Shown in pieces: positions 1-11,500 of a DNA stretch of 64,000 nucleotides. The notes beneath the pieces were generated by a model. It was not told the DNA's origin and did not search any database. It was given only the letters and a program-made list of their open reading frames with translations. The translations under genes were made by a program, and so were the position numbers. Source of the stretch: Pterobdella sp. o SKG-2022 (taxonomy: Eukaryota > Annelida > Clitellata > Hirudinida > Piscicolidae); NCBI GenBank assembly GCA_964035795.1, contig OZ038321.1, positions 9,638,294 through 9,702,293 on the forward strand, written 5' to 3'. Numbering within the stretch: position 1 is the stretch's first letter; each line of letters starts with the position of its first letter.

Positions 1-139
1 CCCTACCCTGTAGAACAACCTCCCCGAAAAACTCAGATTTTCTGTTTCAAAACACTCTTTTGGAAGGAACCTCAAACCTTATCTTTTTTGAGATCTTATG
101 GTCTATAAATATTTATGTATTATTTCTTAGTTTTTTTAA

Positions 140-213
140 TATAATTAAGTGGCCTAGAAACTCTGAGTTAATGCCACTATAATCATATTCGTTATTGTAT
201 TGTATTGTATAGA
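140..213 (+). repeat. Repeat family X, 3' tail fragment
   Basis: About 75 bp related to 14,225-14,300 (same strand) and 32,190-32,285 (opposite strand). The shared core reads 'cctagaaactc' followed by 'gccactataatcata', and each copy ends in short 5-bp tandem units, here tgtat. A conserved body with a variable microsatellite tail suggests the 3' end of a non-LTR element or a SINE. The preceding 139 bp hold nothing else I can name. Confidence 0.5.
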
Positions 214-436
214 CACTGCATAGATAATTATAAAATTTTTGAAAATAATGCTTAGATTATACAATTTTAGTCTTGCATATTCAGTCTCTTGTCTTCTAAA
301 CATATTACGCATTCATTTATGTTTAAGATTACCACTAATTGATCTTTAAATTCTTCAAATCAACGTCTATCTCCATTCCACCTCTTTATCCTATTTTCCC
401 TTTGAAAGAAACTGTTACTTCATCCTTATTTACATA

Positions 437-2185
437 ATTTCTTTATAGTCAGCATCTCTCCCTTTAACAAGGGGTCACTGATTTCTTTCTATAACCTAAA
501 CCTCTCTTCATTTCACCCTATCATAGGCATCATCAAAACCTTTTTCTAACATACTTTTCTTAGCTACCCTAAGCCTTCCTCTTTTTCCACTAATTTCAAC
601 CTCAAACTTTTATGTTTGCCTAACATAATTGTTTTTCTTACAACATGGCCCAGCCATCTCGAACTCTTGTCTCACAACTTCAACAATCGTATTATTCGAC
701 CAAATACAACCATCAACTCCTTTGTACACCACACATCATTCTGAGCATCCGTTTTTCTGCTCTTTACAAAATACTTCAACGAATCTTACCAACCAAGTTT
801 TTGAGCAGTATGTCATGACAGGATTCACACATATCTTATAAATTTGTTTTTCAATATTCCATGCGCCTTTTATCACATAGAGAATAATAATTATTCACTT
901 TTTTCAACTCACTCAGACAACCATTTGAAAAATTATTTTATCCCCCATTTGACCCTTTCATACAAACTCTACACTCAAAATTTTCATTAATTCTAAAAGT
1001 AATCTCTTTACCCTGGCACACCGCGCATGAACCCACTTCTTACATGTCTTGCACCTCAGACAAATCACCCTAGCCCTGTTACCACATACACCACAATTTT
1101 AGCCAAGACAACAATTCCATTACCACCACCACACTCCATGATTTTTGTCTTATCAAGATTAACTTTCAATCCTTTCTCTTCCAAAGCTCTCACCCAACGG
1201 ATGATTTGTGCTTCCAGTTCTTCCATAGCCTCTGCCATCAAGACCAAGTCACCTGCATAAAGCCTTGAAATAGATCACCTTTTCTTCCGTCTTCAGACAA
1301 TACATCTAGCATTATTGAAAACAAAAACGGCGAGAAAACAGATTCTTGATAGACACCTAAACCAACATCAAATTCTTTTTAGTGTCCACTTCCAACCTGA
1401 ACACGCGTTTTTGCTCCTTTGTACATCGACATTACTGCCTGAACCAACTTTTCTGGGACCATCTTTTTTCTCAGCCCCTATTCAATCATCTTTCTTGACA
1501 CCCGATCAAAAGCTTTCTCCAACTCAACAAAGCAGATAAAAAGCTTCCTATTATCCTTAAAGTAGCTTTTCTGCATTCTTCTGAAAATAAAAATAGCGTC
1601 CACTGTGCTTCTGCCAGGCATAAAAAAAATTGAATTTCATTAACTTTCACTATCTTTCTCTACCTTTCCACCACTTTTATACCATGCTCTAAAAGCTTTA
1701 CTAGCACAATCTATAAAGTTATCTTTTTTATAAATGGGAACAACTGTACTTGTTTTCCAGTTATGACACATATCTTCTCCATTAAGGATTTCGTTTGCTA
1801 TTTGCAATACAATTTGCCTTTCATGTGGAGAAGCAGCTAGGTGCTTCTTAACAATCCCAGTCGGTCCAATTGCTTTGCTATTCAAAATGATCCTTATTGC
1901 TTTCTCCATCCCGTTTATAGCAAACAGGTTTCACGGAACTTTCAACCACGTCTATCTTCACCAGCCTATTCTATGGATTCTTTTCATTTTTGATGGCACC
2001 CTGTGTTCTTTCCACACTCTTTCCGACCATCCATGGCAATTACAGTTTTTCCATTTCTGTCCAACAAAGTTCTAATAAAAAAAATTTTCTGCATTCACCT
2101 ACCTGTTTCAAAATCTCTATGAACACATTCAAACTCATTAATCTTTCCCAATATGTCTTTTAGAGTTTACTGATTTCTTGAATCG
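437..2185 (-). mobile_element. APE/RT LINE copy A, 3' portion, decayed
   Basis: Read on the minus strand this is a degenerate non-LTR retrotransposon of the same family as the copy at 7,951-10,850. Recognisable pieces are the segment before the RT fingers (1,640-1,909, 'KAIGPTGIVKKHLAASPHE'), the end of the RT palm with '[15 protein letters not shown]' and 'VNLDKTK' (1,065-1,247), and a 3' end at about 437-500 matching the family 3' UTR. The 5' part (2,040-2,185) matches endonuclease sequence near 10,040-10,260, but the part between is missing, so there is an internal deletion. Many stops and frameshifts make it a fossil. It lies upstream of the first visible RCOR exon. Confidence 0.8.
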
Positions 2186-2376
2186 ATATGGCCATTGGTG
2201 CTGCGTAACATTAGAAATGTGTGAATTCTCATTAATTATAACAAGAAAATCACAATTTATTCATCTCAAAAATGTGTAAATAAATCTTAACTTTGCTTTT
2301 AAATAAAAAAGACTATTTTCGAACTAAATTCTATAATATTTAACAATCTGAATCTTTATAATTTTTAAATTTTCAG

Positions 2377-2538
2377 TCTTTAGGAATGTTATTCTGGCAT
2401 CAGCACGACATAGATCAAGCTTTAAAAGATTTACAAAATTTTCTTCCATTTCCTGATGAATGGAACAATGAAGATAAGGTATTGTTTGAACAGGCTTTCA
2501 GTTTTCATGGCAAAACCTTTCACAAGATCAAATCTATG
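2377..2538 (+). CDS. RCOR: RCOR exon: end of ELM2 and first part of SANT1
   Basis: Follows the acceptor 'aattttcag' and ends before 'gtattttgg'. It is exactly 54 codons, phase 0 at both ends. '[14 protein letters not shown]' is the end of the ELM2 domain, and '[18 protein letters not shown]' with 'HGKTFHKI' is the first two helices of SANT1, which contact HDAC1/2 in the known family. It reads on into the intron as an ORF to 2,604, but the donor and the family comparison support the shorter end. Confidence 0.93.
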
Positions 2539-5500
2539 GTATTTTGGTTATTATTTATAATGTTTAAATACTACTTATATGTTTGGCTCGAAAAATTAAA
2601 ATGAATGATACTTGTTTCAGAAGTTTAAGTTTTCATTAAAGAACAAAACAAGTAAAACTTTCACTTCAATTAATATTTTTTTCACCTGTTCTGAAAACTT
2701 GGTATATAATTAATATTAATATTTATTGCAAAGTTTTTAGCGGAATTAGCTAGAAGTTCTAAGTTTTGATGGTTTAAGAATAAAAATAAAATAGCTTTCA
2801 TATGAGGTCGTGATAGAACTAAAAAAAATTTTCATAAGATATTAGAATAGAAAATTTAAGAGAAAGTTCATTTCATGAAATTTCGTATGAAGATGGTTTA
2901 GTTTTCTTAAGCGACACACTAGTCAAACCTATATTTCAAACACTTAAAAGTTTAGTATAGGAAATGGTGAAAGCATTTGTAGGAAATGAGTGATAGCCAA
3001 CTAACTAATTTTTTTTATCCTGTATCTATGCTAAATATGCAGAGCTAGCCAAAGTACCTGAAAAGTATCTTTTGAATCTTTCCCTTCTATGTTCTTTGGT
3101 AAAAGACACAAATGGAATATCAAAGGCAAAATTTATAGGACATGTGTGAAGCCTGTCATGACAGGACTTGAAAACTTGGTAAGATCGGTTGAAGAGGGTA
3201 TTTAAGAAGAGCAGAAAAGCGAATGCTATGAATGATGGGCAGCTAGCTGATGGTGTAATTTTAAAAAGGTTGTTGGTTAGATTGAGATTAGATTGTTGGA
3301 GTTATGAGACAAGGGTGTTGGTGATGGCTTGATAATGTTGTAAGAAAAGGATTGTTTTAATCTGGCGTGGAGGTTTGATGTTGAAGGTAGAAAAAGGGAA
3401 AGGAGAAGGTTTGCTTAGAGAAGTATTGGGGAAAGCCATTGTAATGGGCTTTTTTTAGGTTTGAAAGATGGCTATGATAGGGTGAAATGGAGAGAGAGTT
3501 AGGTTGTGGAAAGAAGTCAGTGACCCCTTGGAAAAGGAAAAGATGCTGACTAAAATAAAATGATGATGTGGTGGCGTTACGGCAGTGCATTCGTTTATAT
3601 ACTTGCAAAATAAAGTTAATTCTAGCGGAGATTGAAAAATGGCAACAACTACTGATCAGAAATATGATCAGAAGGAACGAAGCTTATAGATTGTGGCTAT
3701 ATTATGTTATTTAAGACTTCCTTTTTAAATAAAAGGGATAGATAAGCAATGTTATACAGAGATGGGAACCGTTTTATAAAATAATCGATTATGAAAAAAG
3801 CATAAAAGCTTATGGTGTAAAGTTATCAGATAGGTTCAGAATTGAAACTTTAATTGTTGGGTTAAGACTGAAGAAAGCTTTGAAGGCATTGACTAAAGCT
3901 AGAAGCGTTAGATAGTTTGGAAAAATAATGAGGGACAAGGGGAATATTAAAAAAAGCATTTATTCCAGAATAGATTTTTCTAAAAAGAAAGCTGGATCGA
4001 AAGTTAAGTAGAAAATAATGTTTGAATTTATTAAAGTTAGTTATTAAATTTTAGAGTGAATAAACCGCAAAAATGTTTAATCTGATCAATTTCGAGGATG
4101 GTCGGAAGAGAGTTTGGAATCTGCACATAGAAGCCATCATGAATGAAGAGAATCCATGGAATGGGATAGCATGATAAATGTAGAAGAGGTTGCAGGTCCC
4201 GTGGAACCATTTGCTATGGATGAAATGGAAAAAACACTAGGGATCATGAAGAATGGAAAGGCCATTGGAACGACTGGGGTTGTCATGAAGCACCCAGCTG
4301 CTTATTCACATGGAAAGCAAATTATGTCCCAAATAGCAAACAAAATTCTCGATAGAAAGGATATGCCTCATAACTGGAAAACGAATACAGTTGTTCCCAT
4401 TTATAAGAAGAAAGGTAGCGTTATGAGTGGACTAGCTATTGAGGTTCTAAAGAGCGTGGTATGAAAGTGGTGGAAAGGTTGTTGGAGATAAAGTTGAGAA
4501 GTTTAATGAAAATTAACCAAATGCAATTTAGTTTTATGTCTGACAGAAGCACAGTGGACGCTATTTTTATTTTTAGGAGAATGCAGGAAATTTACCTTGA
4601 GAAGAATAGAAAGCTTTTTATTTTGTTGATTTGGAGAAGGCTTCTGATCGGGTGCCAAGGAAGGTGATTGCATGGGCGCTGAGAAAAAAGATGGTCGTAG
4701 AAAAATTGGTTCAGACAGTAATGTCGATGTACATAGGAGCAAAAACGTGGGTTCAGGTTGGAACTAGACGATGGGAAGAATTTGATGTTGGTGTAGTTCT
4801 TCATCAAGAATCGGTTCTCTCACCGTTTTTATTTTAAATAGTGCTAAATGTATTGTCTGAAGACGGAAAAAAAGGTGATCTATTTCAAAGGCTTTATGCA
4901 GATGACTTAGTCTTGGTGGCAGAGGCTATGGAAGAACTAGAAGCACAAATCATCCGTTGGGTGAGAGCTTTAGAAAAGAAAGAATTGAAAGTTAATCTTG
5001 ATAAGACAAAAATCATGGAGTGTGGTGGTGGTAATGGGGTTGGTGTCTTGGCTAAAATTGTGGTGTATGTGGTAACAGGGCTAGGGTGGTTTGTCTGAGT
5101 TGCAAGACATGTAAAAAGTGGGTTTATGCGTGGTGTGCTAGAATAAAGAGATTACTTTTAGAATCAATGAAAATTTTGAGTGTAGAGTTTGTATGAAAGG
5201 GTCAAATGAGGGATAAAATAATGTTTCAAATGGTCGTCTGAGTGAGTTGAAAAGAGTGAATAATTTCTATTCTCTAGGTGACGATATGAATGGTGGAGAA
5301 GTAAGTGATTTAGCTGTCACACGAAGGGTAGGGCTGGATAGAAGACATTTAACAGTATGTCGTTTATTTCATGTGGTAAAAACACATGGAATATTGAAAG
5401 CTAATTTTATAGGACATGTGTGAATTCTGTCATGACATGGTTCGGAAACTTTGGTGATCCATTGAAGAGAGTATTTCGAGAAGAGCATAAAAACGGATGC

Positions 5501-8500
5501 TTCGAGTGATGTGTGGTTTGTAGCTAGCTGATGTTGTGAGTACAAAGGAGTTGATGGTTAGATTGGGGTTGGGTTGTAAGCTTTTTGAAGTGGTGAGACA
5601 AAGGGGTTTGAGATGGCCTGGACATGTTGTAAGGAAAGGGAATGATGATCGTGATAAACAGGAGTGGAGGTTTGAGATGGAAAGCAGTAAAGCAAGGGGA
5701 AGGCCAAGGTTAGCTTGGAAAAGTATGATGATAAAACCTTTGGTGAAAAACGGGAAACCGTGGGCTTGGGTTAGGTCTTGAAGATGCCTAAAATAAGGTG
5801 AAATAGAGAAAGAGGGTTAGGTCGTGGAAAGAAGTGATTGAGCCCTTGGAAAAGAGAAAAATACTGACTTAAATAAAGTTATACTGATACTGTTCTTAAT
5901 CCTTTTTGAATGTTATTTCTGGCCTAAATCAAACTAGAATATTTTCTTTTCTATTTTACTATCACTATGCAATGCCTTAAATAAATCATAACCTTGACCT
6001 TTTGTTTAACCTACATCTAATTAACTATCATTAAAAGTTGCCTGATAAGACGGTGGGAAGTCTAGTTCGTCATTATTACTCATGGAAAAAAACAAGATCA
6101 AAAATGAGTCTCATTGATAACTATGTCTACAAAATCAACAATAAACGAAACTTTAGGTAATTGAACAATTCTAAACAATGAAATAAGTTTTCTATTGGAA
6201 ATATATCAACAAAATATAGTTTTATCACAAAACCTTAGCATATGCTAACGTTTTTTGATAATTTTCATGAAAATTTTAGATGTTTTAGCTCATAAATTGC
6301 CTTAAAAAGTTGCCGAAAACTTTTCGTAAGTAGCTTATGTTATCTTTAGCAAGTTATATTGGAACTATAGTTTTTTTTAGGGACATAGTATTTTTAAATA
6401 ATTTGAATTTCATACAGTAACTTTAACTTATCAGAAAATTTAAAAATAAGTTTGTTTGAAAAATTGAGCTGGTTGAAAATGAGTAAAACCTTATATCATA
6501 ATGAATTATGAGAAATTTTTACTTATCAAAAATTTTGGCTTAATTTTTCAAATAAACGTGTTAAAAATTTTTTTCGCACAATTTCAGAAATNNNNNNNNN
6601 NNNNNNNNNNNNNNNNNNNNNNNNNNNNNNNNNNNNNNNNNNNNNNNNNNNNNNNNNNNNNNNNNNNNNNNNNNNNNNNNNNNNNNNNNNNNNNNNNNNN
6701 NNNNNNNNNNNNNNNNNNNNNNNNNNNNNNNNNNNNNNNNNNNNNNNNNNNNNNNNNNNNNNNNNNNNNNNNNNNNNNNNNNNNNNNNNNNATATGTGAA
6801 TGAACAATCCTCTTCAAATTTAAACGATTTTTAGTGAATTAGAAGATAGTGAAAGTGAGTTGGATGATTCTACCAAAGATCAGGTATGAAACTATATTGT
6901 TTGTTTTTTTTTATACAGAGTTTCGTAATTTAATTAAGCCGGTGTAAAATGATTGTACCTATAAAAACAAATTTATTAATATTATATTTTTCAGCTCTTA
7001 TGTATCTTTCAATTCAATAATTTCTTGAATTTCACAATCTTCGAAGAAAAGCAGTTTCTAGATAATTTTATTGTTTTTAAAAAAAGATCCTCGTTAAGTT
7101 CTATCTTGTAAGATTATAAAAATAAAAAAATATAGAAATGTGATGGGTCTGATTTAGACAATTTGGATAATCTTATGGTTGTAACTATAAAGAAAAATAA
7201 TTGATAGTACAAAAAACTAAATTTTATAATTATAAGTTTATTAAGTTAAGTATGCTTTTTATTAGTTAGCTAATAATTATGCTAACTTGTGAATATCAAG
7301 ATTCAAGGAAAGTAAACCTAAAAAACAGAAGGAGAACAGCAAAAGCAACACAGGCAAGGCTGGTTTTGGGTCTCGTAAACTGTTACATGAACCTCATTTG
7401 AGGAACAAGAGGAAGCCTCCCAAGGGAATCCATCTTTGTGTTGAGAGCATCAAGTGAGTCTGTGGTAGTTTTTTCGTTGTTTTTATTCTTCTTAGCAGTA
7501 TATTTCAGCAAAAGTAGGCATAAATGCTATCTATTTTGTTGGCTGCAAAGAATGAGTGCATAAAAATGCAGGAGTACTTGAGGTTTTTGCGTTTAGATCT
7601 TAAATTCAGTTTTATCTGCTGACCTATTACTAGTCGCTATCTTCTTTCGTTGACAAGAAATAATCCTTAGAGGAGCATTGCTTTTTTCATAAGTTAATCT
7701 TTATCTTCTAGGTGCTCCACCTTTTTTCTGTGGAGTTAAATCTGAAGAACAAGCTGCTCATTCCATTTTTATATTTGTCTACCAAAAACAGGCTTATTTA
7801 TTATTTTTGCAGTGAGACGGTGCCTTATCATGCATGAAAACCATTTTTCCAAAAGAACAAGTTCATGTGATATGGCTCGAGGTTTTTTTTGACCCATTAG
7901 TCCCCCGCCGCCTATTTTTGGAACGTTTAAAAGATGAAAATATTTTAACATCATCATCATCATCATTTTATTATAGTCAGCCTTTTTCCCTTTTCCAAGG
8001 GGTCACTGACTTTTTTCCATGGCCTAATCCTCTTCCATTTCACCCTGTCGTAGCCATCTTCAAGAACTAATCCAAGCCCACGAGAAAGGTTTTCCATCAT
8101 CCCTTTCCAGGTTAACCTTGGTCTTCCCCTTCCTCTACTACCTTCAACCTCAAACCTCCACGCCTGCTTGACACAATCATCATCTCTTTTCCTTACTACA
8201 TGACCCAGGCATCTCAAACTCTCTTGCCTCACCACTTCAACGATCGTACTATCCAACCCCTTTGTACTCACACCATCAGCTAGTTGCACACCACACATCA
8301 TTCTAAGCATCCATTTTTCTGCTTTTCTCAAAATACTCTCTTCAACGGATCTTACTACCCTGGTTTCCGAGCCATATGTCATGACAGGCCTCACACATGT
8401 CCTATAAATTTGTCCTTTAATATTCCATGTGTGTCTTACCAGATAACATAGAAGACACACTGTTGAGTGCCTTCCAGTCCAGCCCGATCCTTCGTGTCTA

Positions 8501-11500
8501 CTAAATAACAATAACTATTTACCCTCTCCAACTCACCTAAACAACCATTTGAAGCATTCTTACATTCCTCATTTGAACCGTTCATACAAACCCTAAATTC
8601 AAAATTTCCATTCATCCTACAAGAAGCTCTCTTTACCCTAGCACAGCGCGCATGAATCCACTTCTGACATGTATTGCACTTCACACAATTTACTTTAGTC
8701 CTCTTACCACACACACCAAATGGATCAATCTTAGCCAAGACAACAACTCTACCACCACCACCACCACCACCACCACCACCACCACCACCACCACCACCAC
8801 CACCACCACCACCACTCTCCACGACCTTTGTCTTACCCAGATTAAGCTTCAATCCTTTCCCTTCGAAGGCTGCCTTCCAACAGATGAATTGTGCTTCTAG
8901 TTCTTCCATAGTCTCTGCCATCAAGACCAAATCATCTGCATAAAGCAGTTCATACAAAGCACCTTTTCTTCCGTCTTCCGACAATACGTCTAGCACTATT
9001 GAAAACAAAAACGGCAAGAGAACCGATTCTTGATGGACACCTACACCGACATCAAATTCTTCAGAATGTCCACCTCCAACCTGAACTCGCGTTTTTGCTC
9101 CTTTATACATCGACATTACTGCCTGAACCAACCTTTTCGGGACCAACTTCTTTCTCAGCTCCCATTTAATCACCTTTCTTGGCACCCGTTCAAAAGCCTT
9201 CTCCAAATCAACAAAACAGATAAAAAGCTTCCTATTCTTCTCAAGGTACCTTTCCTGCATTCTCCTAAGAATAAAAATAGCGTCCACTGTGCTTCTGCCA
9301 GGCATAAAACCAAATTGCATTTAGTCAACTTACACTAACCTTCTTAACCTCTTCTCCAGCAACATTTCACCACTTTCATACTATGCTCTAAAAGCTTTAC
9401 ATCTCGATAGTTCGCACAGTCCATAATGCTACCTTTCTTCTTATAAATGGGCAAAACTCTACTCATCCTCCAGTCATGAGGCATATTCTTTACATTGAGG
9501 ATTTCATTTGCTATTTGCAAAATAACTTGTTTACCATGTGGAGAAGCAGCTAGGTGCTCTTTGACAATTCCAGTTGGACCACTGGCCTTGCCATTCTTCA
9601 TAATTCCTACCGCTCTTTCCACTTCGTTTATAGCAAATGGTTCCATGGGACCTTCAACCATTTCTACATCCACCATCCCATCCCATGGATTCTCCTCATC
9701 CATGATGGCCTTCATGTGCTCCTTTCACACTCTCTTGCTCGTACTCGTACCACACACTTCTTCAGCAGCTTTAAGAACGGAAGAATTATATTTTCAACCA
9801 TGCATTTTGTTCATCGCATTTCTCATACAAAACCTCCATTTTTTTTGAAAATTTTGTTTTGATATCTTCGTTCAAAAGTTTCCACACTTTTGTGCGATAT
9901 TCATTCTTAGCACAACTACTTCGGGAATTTTTAAGCCACTTTTTGTCTAAGACTACCTTCAGAAGCTTATGCTGAAGCTCACCTCCAAATACCCTTACAT
10001 CCATCAGAAACTTCCTCTGCCTCTTCTTCATCAGCACAAAGTCAATTTCTGTCCCACTACACCTCCCATTAAAAGTTACCTTCCTACTATCCTTTTTCTT
10101 GAACCAACTATTACTTACACACAGCGTCTTTTCAACACAAAATTCTAAGAGCAATCTACCCTCCAAGTTTCTCTTACCTATTCCAAAACCTCCATGAACA
10201 CCTTCAAACCCATCAAACTCTTTGCCAATGTGTCCATTGAAGTCTCCTAAACAAATCAAAACTTCATTTGCATTTTCCACTTCACACCCTCTTGCCATCT
10301 CCTCATAAAACTTCTCTTTTTCACTCATCAATCTTTCACATTGTGGGGCATAAGCGCAAACAATTCTTACTAACTTTTTACCAAAAATAATTACCACTAC
10401 CATTACTCTATCTGATATCCTATTTATTTCCACAACATTCATACATAAATCCTCTCCAACTAATATTCCTACACCACCTATCCTATCTTCATTACCAGAC
10501 CACCATAGTTTGAACCTTCTACCTGAGCTACCTATAAACTTTGAACCCATGCCTTTCCACCTCACTTCTTGGCTGCAACAAATACCAACCTCCCTCCTCA
10601 CCAACTCTTCACACAACTCCTTACTCTTACCATTTAATGAACCAAAAGAAAAAGACCTCCCAAAAGAACAAGAAGAAAAAGAAAAAAGCCCAGGGATTCT
10701 TAGCACCCTCTGCTCATTCAAGAGCTGCTGGGGACTGAGGGCCATTGCTTTATTTTGTATATTCATGGAAAAATTTTTGGAGCAAAAAAGTGCTCGATGG
10801 AGCATGCCCTTGCTTCCACTTTATAGCACATGTTTCATGACTTCAAATAACCAAATAAGAATGCAGCTAAATGAATTTTGTTTATTTACAAACAATTCAT
10901 TTTATATCTGCAAGTCATGTTTAATATAGCGAGAAAATTGACAAGTGACAGAAATCAAACTCTATCACGATATCGTGAACTCGAAAACAATGGTGTTTAA
11001 TAGACGTTATTATTTAGTTTCGTCTTGTTAAAATAGATCTTATCTTCCATAATTAATCAAAATTTTATCATATTTGTGAAATTATTGCTTGAATATTGAC
11101 TGGTCATCCAAAAGTTTCAGATTAAATTTGTAAACGATTATATTTGTCAAAATTTTTTATCAAAATTGTATTCTAGTTGACTAGATATCTTCACAAAGAT
11201 CTAAAATGTTGGCTTTAGATTTTGATTAGTTTGTTCTTTCAAAATGGTCAATTTTTTTCTTAAGCGTTCTAGAAATGAGACACTAGCGGAATACAGTAGC
11301 TTTTCAATCTATTTTTCGTTTTGCAATTTATTGAAAAACAAGAATATTCGATAAAATGAGCATCAAATTCGTTTAAACAAAATAATAATTACAGCTTGGA
11401 TCTAATCGATTCCACAATGCCTATAAAAGTTAAATAAAAAACAGACATATGAAGTTTGGGCATCCAGAACATATAGACAATACAATTGAAGACCTGGATA

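Larger units (their letters stand above)
7951..10850 (-). mobile_element. APE/RT LINE copy D, nearly full-length
   Basis: The best copy of this LINE family in the window. In minus-strand order: 5' leader and APE-type endonuclease (10,805-9,786), RT N-terminal segment (9,715-9,344), RT palm with YADD followed by a zinc-ribbon insert (9,320-8,436), and a C-terminal region with '[11 protein letters not shown]' and '[11 protein letters not shown]' (8,430-7,963). The 3' end is a (TGA)n tail at 7,951-7,969. The domain set resembles sequences often mis-annotated as 'craniofacial development protein 2-like'. A few frameshifts separate the ORFs. It lies in the RCOR intron before the 11,445 exon, in antisense orientation. 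Confidence 0.9.

Noticed and set aside
6501..6817. Frames crossing the N run
   Set aside because: Made of unknown residues across the assembly gap.
7801..7840. Acceptor-like 'ttatttttgcag' as a possible RCOR exon
   Set aside because: Gives seven codons then a stop, and the linker helix found at 11,445 already completes the family alignment in phase.
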